From assembly GCF_036347055.1 (NCBI RefSeq), contig NZ_CP108882.1:5188501-5252500 (forward strand): 64,000 nt of DNA. Reading direction: 5' to 3'. The first letter of the stretch is position 1. Each line of letters opens with the position of its first letter. Position numbers and translations under genes: made by a program. Source of the stretch: Streptomyces sp. NBC_00820. GTDB taxonomy: Bacteria; Actinomycetota; Actinomycetes; Streptomycetales; Streptomycetaceae. The notes below the pieces were generated by a model that saw only the letters and a list, made by a program, of their open reading frames with translations, searched no databases and was not told the DNA's origin. This document shows positions 23,520 through 32,092 of the stretch, piece by piece.

Positions 23520-25235
23520 TCAGAAGTCTGGTCCGGCGTGACGCGTCCGGGTTGCGGGGCCGCCGAAGCTCGGTGGGGTGCCGGGGTGGAGGGGGCCGGG
23601 GAGCAGGATTCCGCCCAGGACGGCTCCGGTCGTTCCGGGGGTGCGGGTGTCCGCTTCCAGGTAGGGGTTTCCATGGGTTCTGACGTCGCGCTCGGCGAGG
23701 TCTCGGGCCTGGCGGGCGAGGGCGTCCGCCTCGGCGTCGCGGCCGTCCGACGGGTGCAGGGACAGTTCCGTCGAGGCCGGGAGAGCGGTGGTCCCGTCCA
23801 GTACGCGGGTCGCCTCCGCCAGTAGCGCCCTCGCCTCGGCGCCCACCGCGCCCCGGTGCACCGAGACGAAGTCCTCCGCCTCGCCGACGGAGCTGCGGGC
23901 CACGAGCAGCGCGGCGGCCTCCAGTACGCCGGACCGGTCCACCTCCAGCCGCTCGACCGCCCGCGCGATGCGGCGCAGGGCGTCCAGCGGGTCGTACGGC
24001 CCTGTGGTCAACTCCTCGCGTACGGCGGCCAGGACGCCGTCGACGTGCGCGAGGCGGGCGTTCAGTTCGCCCGCCGTCATGGAGGGCGGGGCGTTCCCCT
24101 TCCGTGCCGTCGCGATCTCCGCCTCCGCGCCGGTCAGCGCTGCCGGCACCAGGTCGGCCGCCTCCCGCAGCTGCGCCGCGAGCCGCTCCACGCCGCGCAC
24201 GAGGACGCCGGCCTGGGCTATGGCGCCCTCGGCGGAGCGCAGTTGGCGGAACGCTGCCCTTTGGGCGCCTGAATCCATGTCCCTACGTGCTCCGTTGAGC
24301 TGCCAGGTGGCGAACATGAGGCGGTCCCTGGCCTGTTCGGCGTACCCGGTGACGGGGTCCGCGGCCGAGGGGCCGTACCGGTCGTGCAGCGAGACCGCGG
24401 TGCCCTGGGCTGCCGCCGTCCGACGGGTCAGGTCACGGAAGCGGCGCTCGGCGACCGCCAGCGCCGCGACCACTCCCTCCCTGTCCTCCCCGTCCTCTCC
24501 GAGCCCCCGCAGCCGGTCGAGCCGCTCGGCCTCGGCGTCCAGCCGCCGTCCCGCCTCCGCGCACCGCCCGACCACCGTGGCCAGTGTCTGCCGCCGGGCG
24601 CCCTCGTTCCGTGGGAGGCCCTCCTCGTACCGCCGCCATATCGCGAACGCGGCCGACAGCTCGGTCTTCGCGGCCCGTACGGCGTGCCGGAACGGTTCGA
24701 TCTCCGTCTCTCCGAACAGGTCGGCCACGTAAGGCAGTTCCTCCTCGCTGCCCCGCACGCAGTCGTCGGCCAGCACCAGCGCGGCGCGCGCCTGCCGTTC
24801 GGACTCGGCAGGCGTGGGCACGGGCGGCGCCCCCGACACCAGTCCCGGAGTCGTCCGGCTCCTGGCCCGCCGGGTGCGGCGCAGGTACCCGTAGCCGGCC
24901 AGCGCGCCGGCCGCGCCGACCACGACCAGGGGCAGCACGAGATCGATGGCGGACGTCCCGCCCTTCTGCGCCGTGCCCGCGGTCGTGACCGGGTCACCCG
25001 AGATGGCCGGGTCGTCCGAGATGGCCGGGGCGTCCGAGACGGCCGCGGCACCCGAGACGGCTGCGGCACCCGAGACGGCCGGGGCTGCGGGAACCGTGTC
25101 CCCCGCGCCCGTCGTCATCATCGGCAAGATCAGCCATCCAGCCCCGACCGTCACACCTATCGCGGCATGGGCCACCCGCACCCGTATGCGCGCCTTGGAG
25201 TGCCGGGGCCGGCCCCGGATCAGGGAGGACGTCAC
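23520..25235 (-). CDS. TPM-family-like membrane protein lacking the TPM domain
   Basis: The protein is 571 aa from GTG 25235. The N-terminus has a hydrophobic segment (AAIGVTVGAGWLILPMM), an Ala/Ser/Pro-rich linker with AAVSGAAAVSDAPAISDDP repeats, and a second membrane helix (IDLVLPLVVVGAAGALAGY). The large C-terminal helical region matches that of Streptomyces TPM-domain proteins as I recall them (RQARAALVLADDCVRGSEEE, EQARDRLMFATWQLNGARR, RSSVGEAEDFVSVHRGAVG), including the tail GAVLGGILLPG and SFGGPATR. The usual TPM domain between signal and membrane helix is missing, replaced by about 50 low-complexity residues. It starts 80 bp from the divergent gene at 25316. Confidence 0.65.
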   Translation of the reverse strand: MTSSLIRGRPRHSKARIRVRVAHAAIGVTVGAGWLILPMMTTGAGDTVPAAPAVSGAAAVSGAAAVSDAPAISDDPAISGDPVTTAGTAQKGGTSAIDLVLPLVVVGAAGALAGYGYLRRTRRARSRTTPGLVSGAPPVPTPAESERQARAALVLADDCVRGSEEELPYVADLFGETEIEPFRHAVRAAKTELSAAFAIWRRYEEGLPRNEGARRQTLATVVGRCAEAGRRLDAEAERLDRLRGLGEDGEDREGVVAALAVAERRFRDLTRRTAAAQGTAVSLHDRYGPSAADPVTGYAEQARDRLMFATWQLNGARRDMDSGAQRAAFRQLRSAEGAIAQAGVLVRGVERLAAQLREAADLVPAALTGAEAEIATARKGNAPPSMTAGELNARLAHVDGVLAAVREELTTGPYDPLDALRRIARAVERLEVDRSGVLEAAALLVARSSVGEAEDFVSVHRGAVGAEARALLAEATRVLDGTTALPASTELSLHPSDGRDAEADALARQARDLAERDVRTHGNPYLEADTRTPGTTGAVLGGILLPGPLHPGTPPSFGGPATRTRHAGPDF

Positions 25236-25315
25236 CTTTCGGAGCGTATGGGCAGCCGGACGCCTCCGCGAGTGGGGCGGATACGGCTGGGGGACGAGAC
25301 GAGTAGGGGGACGAG

Positions 25316-26572
25316 ATGGACACGCCGGATCGCCGGCACGACCAGCCCGGCCGGAACACGCTGCCGCCCGCCGATCCGGCAACCCCCGACCCCTCGGACG
25401 AGCGACCCCCCACCGAAGCCCCAGCCCCCACCGAAGCCCCAGCCCCCACCGAAGCCCCCACCGAAGCCCCAGCCCCTGATCCCGCCCCCGCCGACGGCGA
25501 GCACCCCCCACCAGAGCCCCCCGCCCCCGCCTCCAAGGCCCACCCTCACCCCCACTCCCACCCCCACCCCCGCCGCCGCACCGTCCGCCGCGCCCTCCTC
25601 GCAGTCCTCCTGGCCGTACTCCTCCCCCTCCTCGCCGCCGAGGCCGCCCTGCGCGTGAACTACACCGGCGACCCGGCCCCCGGCACCCGTACCCGCGACC
25701 GGGACGCCCTGTGGCTGGGGCACGCGTGGGTGGACGGACGTAAGACGGACAAGGACGTCACCTCCCTCGCCCACCGCCTCAAGAGCACCGGCATCCGCGA
25801 CCTGTACGTCCACGCGGGCCCCCTGGAGCACGACGGCACACTGCCGAAGTCGGACTACCCGAAGGCCCGTTGGCTGATCTCGGCGATCCATCGCGAGGCG
25901 CCCGGCGTCCGCGTCCAGGCCTGGCTGGGCGACAAGCTGGCCAGTGAGAGCCCCGACGGCCTGCGCCTGGAGCGTGCCGCCACCCGTGCCGCGGTCGTCG
26001 CCTCGGCCGGCGAGATCCTGGCCGCCGGCTTCGAGGGCACCCACTTCGACCTGGAGCCGCTGCACTCGGGCGACCGCGACTACCTCGCCCTGCTCGACGA
26101 CCTCCGCGCCCTCACCCGCGCCCACCACGCGCTGCTCTCGGTCGCCGCCCACCAGATCGACCCGCTGCCGGCCTTCCACTCCTTCTGGGGCACGACCACC
26201 GGCCACCCCAAGTGGTGGTCGCAGGCCTACTTCGGGCAGGTGGCCCGCCGCGTGGACCAGATCGCCGTGATGTCGTACGACACCATGCAGCCGCTGGGCA
26301 GCCTGTACGGCGGGTACGTCGCCCAGCAGACGAGCCTCGCCCTGGAGGTCACCCCCGACTCCACCGACCTCCTCATGGGCCTGCCCTTCTACCACGAGAA
26401 CCGCTTCGGCCACTGGGCGCACGCCGAGACCGTCCCGGCCGCCGTGCGCGGCGTCCGGCTGGGGCTGTCCCGCACCGACGCCCGCCGGGACCGCTTCGGC
26501 GTCGCCCTGTACGTCGACTTCGCCGCGACGGAAGCGGACTGGGCGGCCTACCGGGAAGACTGGGCCGGGTGA
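25316..26572 (+). CDS. Membrane-anchored GH18-like (TIM-barrel) protein
   Basis: The protein is 418 aa from ATG 25316 (GGGGGA upstream). Residues 1-80 are Pro/Thr/Ala-rich with TEAPAP repeats and a His/Pro run (HPHPHSHPHP). One membrane helix follows (about 88-110). The outside domain (about 120-418) has a GH18-like barrel pattern: a DKDVTSLAHRLKSTGIRDLYVH strand, GFEGTHFDLEPLHSGD in place of the DxxDxDxE motif (the terminal glutamate is present), QIAVMSYDTM and LLMGLPFYHENRFG. It may hydrolyse or only bind a polysaccharide. The stop overlaps the phosphotransferase start (GTGA). Confidence 0.6.
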   Translation: MDTPDRRHDQPGRNTLPPADPATPDPSDERPPTEAPAPTEAPAPTEAPTEAPAPDPAPADGEHPPPEPPAPASKAHPHPHSHPHPRRRTVRRALLAVLLAVLLPLLAAEAALRVNYTGDPAPGTRTRDRDALWLGHAWVDGRKTDKDVTSLAHRLKSTGIRDLYVHAGPLEHDGTLPKSDYPKARWLISAIHREAPGVRVQAWLGDKLASESPDGLRLERAATRAAVVASAGEILAAGFEGTHFDLEPLHSGDRDYLALLDDLRALTRAHHALLSVAAHQIDPLPAFHSFWGTTTGHPKWWSQAYFGQVARRVDQIAVMSYDTMQPLGSLYGGYVAQQTSLALEVTPDSTDLLMGLPFYHENRFGHWAHAETVPAAVRGVRLGLSRTDARRDRFGVALYVDFAATEADWAAYREDWAG

Positions 26573-27543
26573 ACCCGACACGCCCCCGGCGCACCGTGGC
26601 CGACCTCGCCCCCCTCGCCCGTGCCGCTCTCGGCCCCCACCGTGCCCTCACGGCCGTCACCCGGCTGCGCGGCGGCTCCAAGAAGGGCGTCTACCGCCTT
26701 GCCCTGGACGACTCCACGACGGCGGTCGCCTACCTCTGGTCCCCGGACGAGGACTACTGGGGCGAGCCGGAGGACGACCCCCGCGACCCGTTCTCGCACG
26801 CCTCCGGCCTCGACCTGTTCACGGCGTCCCACGACCGCCTCGCGGCCGCTGGGGTCCGCACGCCCCGACTGCTGCACGTGGACCGTGCCGCCGGGGCCGC
26901 CGTCGTGGAGGACCTGCGCGACGGCAGCCTGGAGGAGGCCCTGCGCCGCGACCCGGCCGCGGCCCGCACGGCGCTGGAGGGGCTCGGTGAGGCCCTGAGG
27001 GAACTGCGCGGCTGCCGGGCGGACGGATACGGCAAGGTGTCCCTGATCGACAACGGCGGTTCCTCGTACGGCACTTCGTGCGCGCGGACCGTCGCCGACC
27101 GGGCCCTCGCGGACATCGCCGAGACGGCCGGCCGCGACCCGCGCGTCGCCGCCGCCCGCGAGCGGCTGGAGGCGGCCGTACGGTCACTGACCGCCGCGGT
27201 GAAGCCGCGCGCCTCGCACTCCCTCGTCCATGGCGAACTGGGCCCGGACCACGTCCTGCTGGACGCCGACGGCAGGGCGGCCCTGATCGACATCGAGGGG
27301 CTGATGTACTTCGACGCCGAGTGGGAGCACGTCTTCCTGCGGCTGCGCTTCGGCGCCCACTACGACGCCCTGCGCGCCCCCGGCCTCGACGAGGACCGGC
27401 TGCGGCTGTACCGCCTGGCCATGCACCTCGACCTGGTCGCCGGTCCGCTCCGACTGCTCGACGGCGACTTCCCGTTGACGGAATCCATACGCGGTATCGC
27501 CGAGCACAACCTGGCGGAGGCGCTGTCCCTGGTGGAATCATGA
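26569..27543 (+). CDS. Phosphotransferase (APH-like) family protein
   Basis: The protein is 324 aa from GTG 26569, overlapping the GH18-like stop. It has an aminoglycoside-phosphotransferase/choline-kinase fold: an N-lobe RLRGGSKKGVYRLALDD resembling a G-loop, then SLEEALRRDP. The catalytic loop is HSLVHGELGPDHVLLD, where the standard HGDxxxxN reads HGExxPDH. The metal segment is LIDIEGLMYFDAEWEH. The catalytic aspartate position is thus Glu and the Asn is replaced, so activity is uncertain. It may phosphorylate a small molecule, or be a degenerate binding protein. Its end overlaps the next ATG by 4 nt (ATGA). Confidence 0.65.
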   Translation: MNPTRPRRTVADLAPLARAALGPHRALTAVTRLRGGSKKGVYRLALDDSTTAVAYLWSPDEDYWGEPEDDPRDPFSHASGLDLFTASHDRLAAAGVRTPRLLHVDRAAGAAVVEDLRDGSLEEALRRDPAAARTALEGLGEALRELRGCRADGYGKVSLIDNGGSSYGTSCARTVADRALADIAETAGRDPRVAAARERLEAAVRSLTAAVKPRASHSLVHGELGPDHVLLDADGRAALIDIEGLMYFDAEWEHVFLRLRFGAHYDALRAPGLDEDRLRLYRLAMHLDLVAGPLRLLDGDFPLTESIRGIAEHNLAEALSLVES

Positions 27544-27854
27544 TCGACATGCACATATTGCTGGTGGTGGGCGCCGCGCTGATCCTGGCGGTGTACGTGG
27601 CGGTCGGTGTCGCCGCCGTCGTGTCGGAGTGGGTGCCGCCCTTGGCCCGGCGCCGGGTCCTGTGGTCGCGGATGTGGGGGTACGGCGCGCTGTTGAGCGC
27701 GCTCGGGCTGGGCCTGTTCCTGTTCCTGGGCCCGCTCGGCCGGAAGGGCTTCAGTCTCCCTCCCCTGCTCGGGTGGGCCGTGTGGATGGTCGGGATGCTG
27801 GTCCAGTACCTCGCCCGGCGCCCGCACCGGATGCCTGAGAAGACCACCTCCTGA
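27540..27854 (+). CDS. Small membrane protein, 104 aa
   Basis: Three predicted membrane helices: MHILLVVGAALILAVYVAVG, LLSALGLGLFLFLG and LLGWAVWMVGMLVQYL. The C-terminus is basic and cytoplasmic-looking. It is not recognised as a named family. It is the third gene of the translationally coupled trio starting at 25316. Its last 104 bp overlap, on the opposite strand, the end of the succinate dehydrogenase iron-sulfur gene. Confidence 0.6.
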   Translation: MIDMHILLVVGAALILAVYVAVGVAAVVSEWVPPLARRRVLWSRMWGYGALLSALGLGLFLFLGPLGRKGFSLPPLLGWAVWMVGMLVQYLARRPHRMPEKTTS

Positions 27855-28605
27855 TCTTCGATCCCAGCCACACCAGCGGGTCGTACTTGCGGTCGACCGC
27901 GCGCTCCTTCAAGGGGATCAGCGCGTTGTCCGTGATCTTGATGCCCTCGGGGCACACCTCCGTGCAGCACTTGGTGATGTTGCAGTAGCCGAGGCCGTGG
28001 TCGTCCTGGGCCGTGCGACCCCGGTCCAGGCCCGTCCCGGCGGCCGCATCCAGCGGGTGCATGTCCAGCTCGGCCACCCGCATCAGGAAGCGCGGTCCGG
28101 CGAACGCCGCCTTGTTCTCCTCGTGGTCGCGCACCACATGGCAGGTGTCCTGGCACAGGAAGCACTCGATGCACTTGCGGAACTCCTGCGAGCGTTCCAC
28201 GTCCTCCTGCGCCATCCGGTACTCACCGGGGCCCAGGCCGGGCGGCGGGACGAACGCCGGGATCTCCCTGGCCTTCAGGTAGTTGAAGCCGACGTCCGTC
28301 ACCAGGTCCCGGACCACCGGGAAGGCGCGCAGCGGCGTCACCGTGATCGTCTCGTCCCGGCCGAACACCGACATGCGCGTCATGCACAGCAGGCGTGGGC
28401 GGCCGTTGACCTCCGCGGAGCACGAACCGCACTTGCCTGCCTTGCAGTTCCAGCGGACGGCCAGGTCGGGAGCCTGGGTGGCCTGGAGCCGGTGGATGAT
28501 GTCCAGCACCACCTCGCCGTCGTTGACCTCGACCTTGAAGTCCTCCAGGTCACCGCCGCCCTCGTCACCCCGCCACACCTTGAAGTGGGCCTCGTAGCCG
28601 CTCAT
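27751..28605 (-). CDS. sdhB: Succinate dehydrogenase/fumarate reductase iron-sulfur subunit
   Basis: The protein is 284 aa from ATG 28605, overlapping the flavoprotein stop (ATGA). An N-terminal plant-type [2Fe-2S] domain has WNCKAGKCGSCSAEVNGRPR followed by LLC. The C-terminal ferredoxin domain has CIECFLCQDTC for [4Fe-4S] and CNITKCCTEVC for [3Fe-4S]. It transfers electrons from the flavoprotein to quinone through the membrane anchor. Homologues of this Sdh1-like type (Rv0247c) are about 248 aa. The extra roughly 28 C-terminal residues here are Gly/Ala/Arg/Thr low complexity and lie in the stretch that overlaps the convergent membrane-protein gene. Confidence 0.95.
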   Translation of the reverse strand: MSGYEAHFKVWRGDEGGGDLEDFKVEVNDGEVVLDIIHRLQATQAPDLAVRWNCKAGKCGSCSAEVNGRPRLLCMTRMSVFGRDETITVTPLRAFPVVRDLVTDVGFNYLKAREIPAFVPPPGLGPGEYRMAQEDVERSQEFRKCIECFLCQDTCHVVRDHEENKAAFAGPRFLMRVAELDMHPLDAAAGTGLDRGRTAQDDHGLGYCNITKCCTEVCPEGIKITDNALIPLKERAVDRKYDPLVWLGSKIRRWSSQASGAGAGRGTGPASRPSTRPTRAGEGD

Positions 28606-30554
28606 TCGTACAGCTCCTCTTCGGCGAGGTACTTGACCAGCTCCTCCTTGTCGAAGAGGGCGAGCAGGTCGGGGCGGATGGGGTCGGTGCTCTCGCGGGT
28701 GAGGCGGATCTGGCCGCGGGCCGGATCGGTGGCCGCCAGGCCCCCGGTGGGGTCGGCGAGCGCGCACAGCAGGTTCACGTTGCGCCAGGCGCGGTCCATC
28801 GTGGGGTGGTCCTCGCGGGTGTGCCCGCCACGCGACTCGGTGCGCTCCAGCGCGGCCCGCGCCACGCACTCGCTGACGAGCAGCATGTTGCGGAGGTCGA
28901 GGGCGAGGTGCCAGCCCGGGTTGAACTGCCGGTGCCCCTCGACCCCGGCCCGGCGCGCCCGCACGCGCAGCTCGGCCAGCTTCTGCAGCGCCTGCTCCAT
29001 CTCGCCCTCGCGGCGGATGATGCCGACCAGGTCGTTCATGGTCTGCTGGAGTTCCTGGTGCAGGGTGTACGGGTTCTCCGGCGGGCCGGCCTCACCCGTC
29101 GTCTCGGCCGAGAAGGGGCGCAGGGCCTCCGCCGCCGCGCTGTCGACCTGGACGTCGGTGACGTGCGGGCGCCCGGTCGCGTCCGCCGCGTACCCGGCCG
29201 CGTGCCGGCCCGCCCGGCGCCCGAACACCAGCAGGTCGGAGAGCGAGTTGCCGCCGAGCCGGTTGGAGCCGTGCATGCCGCCCGCGACCTCGCCGGCCGC
29301 GAACAGACCCGGCACCCCGCGGGCCGCCGCCGTGTCGGAGTCGACCGCGACACCGCCCATCACGTAGTGGCAGGTCGGGCCCACCTCCATCGCCTCCGCC
29401 GTGATGTCGACGTCCGCCAGCTCCTTGAACTGGTGGTACATCGAGGGCAGCCGGCGCCGGATGACCTCGGCGGGCATCCGGGTGGAGACGTCGAGGAAGA
29501 CGCCGCCGTGCGGGGAGCCGCGGCCCGCCTTCACCTCGGAGTTGATGGCGCGGGCGACCTCGTCGCGGGGGAGCAGTTCCGGGGGGCGCCGGTTGTTGTC
29601 CGGGTCGTCGTACCAGCGGTCGGCCTCTTCCTCCGACTCGGCGTACTTCTCCTTGAAGACGTCCGGGATGTAGTCGAACATGAACCGCTTGCCCTCGGAG
29701 TTCCTGAGGACCCCGCCGTCACCGCGCACCGACTCCGTGACCAGGATGCCCTTGACCGACGGCGGCCAGACCATGCCCGTCGGGTGGAACTGCACGAACT
29801 CCATGTTCAGCAGCGGGGCCCCGGCCAGCAGCGCGAGGGCGTGGCCGTCGCCGGTGTACTCCCACGAGTTCGAGGTGACCTTGAAGGACTTGCCGATCCC
29901 GCCGGTGGCGAGCACCACCGCGGGGGCCTCCAGGACGAAGAAGCGGCCGGACTCGCGGTCGTAGGCGAAGACCCCGGAGACGCGATCCCCCGCGGCGGAG
30001 CCGCTGTCGGACCCAGTCTTCAGGATCCGGGTGACCGTGCACTCCTGGAAGACCTTCAGCCGTGACTCGTAGTCGCCGGTCTCCTTGAAGTCCTCCTGCT
30101 GGAGCGCCACGATCTTCTGCTGGAGCGTGCGGATCAGCTCCAGGCCCGTACGGTCGCCGACGTGCGCGAGGCGTGGGTACTCGTGGCCGCCGAAGTTGCG
30201 CTGGGAGATCCGGCCGTCCTTCGTACGGTCGAACAGCGCGCCCCAGGTCTCCAGCTCCCACACCCGGTCCGGGGCCTCCTGGGCGTGCAGCTCGGCCATC
30301 CGCCACTGGTTGAGGAACTTCCCGCCGCGCAGGGTGTCGCGGAAGTGGACCTGCCAGTTGTCGTGCTCGTTGGCGTTGGCCATGGCCGCCGCGATGCCGC
30401 CCTCGGCCATCACGGTGTGCGCCTTGCCGAACAGGGACTTGCAGATCACCGCCGTACGGGCGCCCCGCTCACGCGCCTCGATCGCCGCCCGCAGCCCGGC
30501 GCCGCCGGCACCGACCACGACGACGTCCCACTCCTGCCGGTCGACCACGGACAT
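28602..30554 (-). CDS. sdhA: Succinate dehydrogenase/fumarate reductase flavoprotein subunit
   Basis: The protein is 650 aa. The FAD-binding Rossmann start is WDVVVVGAGGAGLRAAIEAR. The flavinylation-type histidine is in GKAHTVMAEGGIAAAM. Active-site segments include QFHPTGM and a C-terminal helical domain with RRAGVEGHRQFNPGWHLALD. Length and gene order match the mycobacterial Rv0247c-0249c-type dehydrogenase. It oxidises succinate to fumarate (or the reverse) on the cytoplasmic face of the membrane. It is followed directly by the iron-sulfur gene and preceded by the anchor gene across an unusual 85-bp spacer of tandem repeats. Confidence 0.95.
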   Translation of the reverse strand: MSVVDRQEWDVVVVGAGGAGLRAAIEARERGARTAVICKSLFGKAHTVMAEGGIAAAMANANEHDNWQVHFRDTLRGGKFLNQWRMAELHAQEAPDRVWELETWGALFDRTKDGRISQRNFGGHEYPRLAHVGDRTGLELIRTLQQKIVALQQEDFKETGDYESRLKVFQECTVTRILKTGSDSGSAAGDRVSGVFAYDRESGRFFVLEAPAVVLATGGIGKSFKVTSNSWEYTGDGHALALLAGAPLLNMEFVQFHPTGMVWPPSVKGILVTESVRGDGGVLRNSEGKRFMFDYIPDVFKEKYAESEEEADRWYDDPDNNRRPPELLPRDEVARAINSEVKAGRGSPHGGVFLDVSTRMPAEVIRRRLPSMYHQFKELADVDITAEAMEVGPTCHYVMGGVAVDSDTAAARGVPGLFAAGEVAGGMHGSNRLGGNSLSDLLVFGRRAGRHAAGYAADATGRPHVTDVQVDSAAAEALRPFSAETTGEAGPPENPYTLHQELQQTMNDLVGIIRREGEMEQALQKLAELRVRARRAGVEGHRQFNPGWHLALDLRNMLLVSECVARAALERTESRGGHTREDHPTMDRAWRNVNLLCALADPTGGLAATDPARGQIRLTRESTDPIRPDLLALFDKEELVKYLAEEELYE

Positions 30555-30568
30555 CAGTCAGTTCCTCA

Positions 30569-30646
30569 CTGGAGCACTAGAAGGCTGGGGGTACTGGAAG
30601 GCTGGAGCACTGGAAGGCTGGGGCACTGCAAGGCGGGCGCTAGAAG
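30569..30646. repeat. 16-bp tandem repeats between the anchor and flavoprotein genes
   Basis: There are four near-copies of CTGGAGCACTGGAAGG (with 16-17 nt spacing, for example CTGGGGCACTGCAAGG) and a partial fifth that runs into the stop codon of the anchor gene. No gene is encoded there. The repeat lies within the transcribed spacer of the dehydrogenase operon. Confidence 0.85.
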
Positions 30647-31461
30647 AAGCGCGGGTCGGCGAAGACGCCGGACGCGACGAGGTAGACGTAGAAGTCGGCG
30701 AGCGCCACGCTCAGCAGCGACGCCCACGCCAGCTGCATGTGGCGGGCGTTGAGCCTGCCGACGAACTGCCACGCCCGGTAGCGCACGGGATGCCTGGAGA
30801 AGTGTCTGAGCTTGCCGCCGACGATGTGCCGGCAGGAGTGGCAGGACAGGGTGTACGCCCAGATCAGCACGATGTTGACCAGGAACACCAGGGTGCCCAG
30901 GCCCATGTGGCCCCATCGGTAGTGGGTGTCCCGGAAGGACAGCACGGTGTCGTAGGTCAGCACGCCCGCGACCAGGAGCGCGGCGTAGAAGAAGTACCGG
31001 TGGACGTTCTGCAGGATCAGCGGGAAGCGGCTCTCCCCGGTGTACGTCCGGTGCGGCTCGGCGACCGCGCACGCGGGCGGGGACAGCCAGAAGCTGCGGT
31101 AGTACGCCTTGCGGTAGTAGTAGCAGGTCAGCCGGAAGCCGAGCGGGAAGATCAGGATGATGATCGCCGGGGAGATCGCCCACCAGGTGCCGAACAGATC
31201 CGCGTTCGGGCCGGCGCGCATGGTCCGGCAGTTCTCCGCCAGGCACGGCGAGTAGAACGGCGACACGTACGGCGCCGCGTAGTAGTCCGCGTTGGCGAAG
31301 GCCCGCCAGGTCGAGTACACGACGAACGCGAACAGACCGGCCGCGGTGACGGCGGGCGCCAGCCACCAGCGGTCGGTCCGCAGATGCGGTGCGGTGATCG
31401 CGGCGCGCGTACCGCCGCGTACGCCGCCGCCGTTCGGCTTGGGTTCCGTACCAGTGGCCAA
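30640..31461 (-). CDS. Succinate dehydrogenase membrane anchor (Rv0249c-type)
   Basis: The protein is 273 aa from TTG 31461, with GGAG 8 nt upstream; no ATG or GTG is available in frame nearby. It has five hydrophobic segments (about 28-50, 82-105, 130-155, 175-198, 225-250). Histidines and cysteines that could bind haem or face the quinone site lie in NVHRYFFYAALL and LSCHSCRHIVGG. Its length equals that of the M. tuberculosis Rv0249c anchor as I recall it. The gene order anchor, flavoprotein, iron-sulfur is the same. It should tether the two soluble subunits and pass electrons to menaquinone. Confidence 0.8.
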   Translation of the reverse strand: MATGTEPKPNGGGVRGGTRAAITAPHLRTDRWWLAPAVTAAGLFAFVVYSTWRAFANADYYAAPYVSPFYSPCLAENCRTMRAGPNADLFGTWWAISPAIIILIFPLGFRLTCYYYRKAYYRSFWLSPPACAVAEPHRTYTGESRFPLILQNVHRYFFYAALLVAGVLTYDTVLSFRDTHYRWGHMGLGTLVFLVNIVLIWAYTLSCHSCRHIVGGKLRHFSRHPVRYRAWQFVGRLNARHMQLAWASLLSVALADFYVYLVASGVFADPRFF

Positions 31462-31487
31462 AGCGGGACTCCGGTCGGTTCGGGGGG

Positions 31488-31778
31488 TCAGGGCGCGTGC
31501 CGGTCGCGGGCTCCCAGCCCCTCGTCGTCCGCGTCCGTCCACAGGCTGATGTCGTACGGCGTGTCGGAGATGGTGACGAGTTCGGGCACGCTGACGGTGG
31601 CCGGCTGGGTCACCGCCTGCCGCAGCAGCGCCACGCTCTCGCGCAGATGGTCGGCGTCCGTCCGGACGCGGCGCATCTCCAGGCCGCCGCTGCCGAGCTG
31701 CTTCTCCAGGCGCCCCATCGACCGCTGGAGGTCGTCGAGACTGCGCTGGACCGATGTCAGGTCGTCGTGCACGGACAT
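31488..31778 (-). CDS. Small coiled-coil protein at the head of the dehydrogenase operon
   Basis: The protein is 96 aa from ATG 31778 with GAGGG 9 nt upstream. Residues 1-58 form one amphipathic coiled coil (VQRSLDDLQRSMGRLEKQLG, then DADHLRESVALLRQAV). The rest is short and acidic (ISLWTDADDEGLG). There is no membrane segment. Its stop lies 26 nt before the anchor start, so it is the first gene of the operon. Function is unknown; assembly or regulation is a guess from position. Confidence 0.65.
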   Translation of the reverse strand: MSVHDDLTSVQRSLDDLQRSMGRLEKQLGSGGLEMRRVRTDADHLRESVALLRQAVTQPATVSVPELVTISDTPYDISLWTDADDEGLGARDRHAP

Positions 31779-32092
31779 GGCTTGCCCTCACTTCCCGGGC
31801 CCTGCGGCCCTGGGCGGCAACGTTCATGCGCCTTGGAGTGTCGCGCGTCACACACGTCCCTGTGAAGAGACGTGCATCGATTGGCGGAGGCGCGTCGGTG
31901 CATCCGCGCGGGCGTGCGGTCAGGCGCGCGACTGCCGGTGTGTTGCGCCGCACGGGTGGGCTTGCCGGGCGTCGCCGCCGTGTCGCCCGCGGTGGGCGGA
32001 TCCCTTCCTCTTCAGTGGATGCATAGATCTGATCAGCTCCATATACCGCCAAAAGTGATCATAACGCCCGCGGCTTCCCGGAGGTAGCAGAG
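31779..32092. other. Divergent regulatory region between the dehydrogenase operon and a binding-protein gene
   Basis: No gene is seen. The right end (32015-32070) is AT-richer and has TGATCA twice (32030-32035 and 32056-32061), with CCATATACC and GATCATAACG as possible -10 regions for the plus-strand gene. The binding site GGAGG for that gene is at 32081-32085. Confidence 0.5.
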
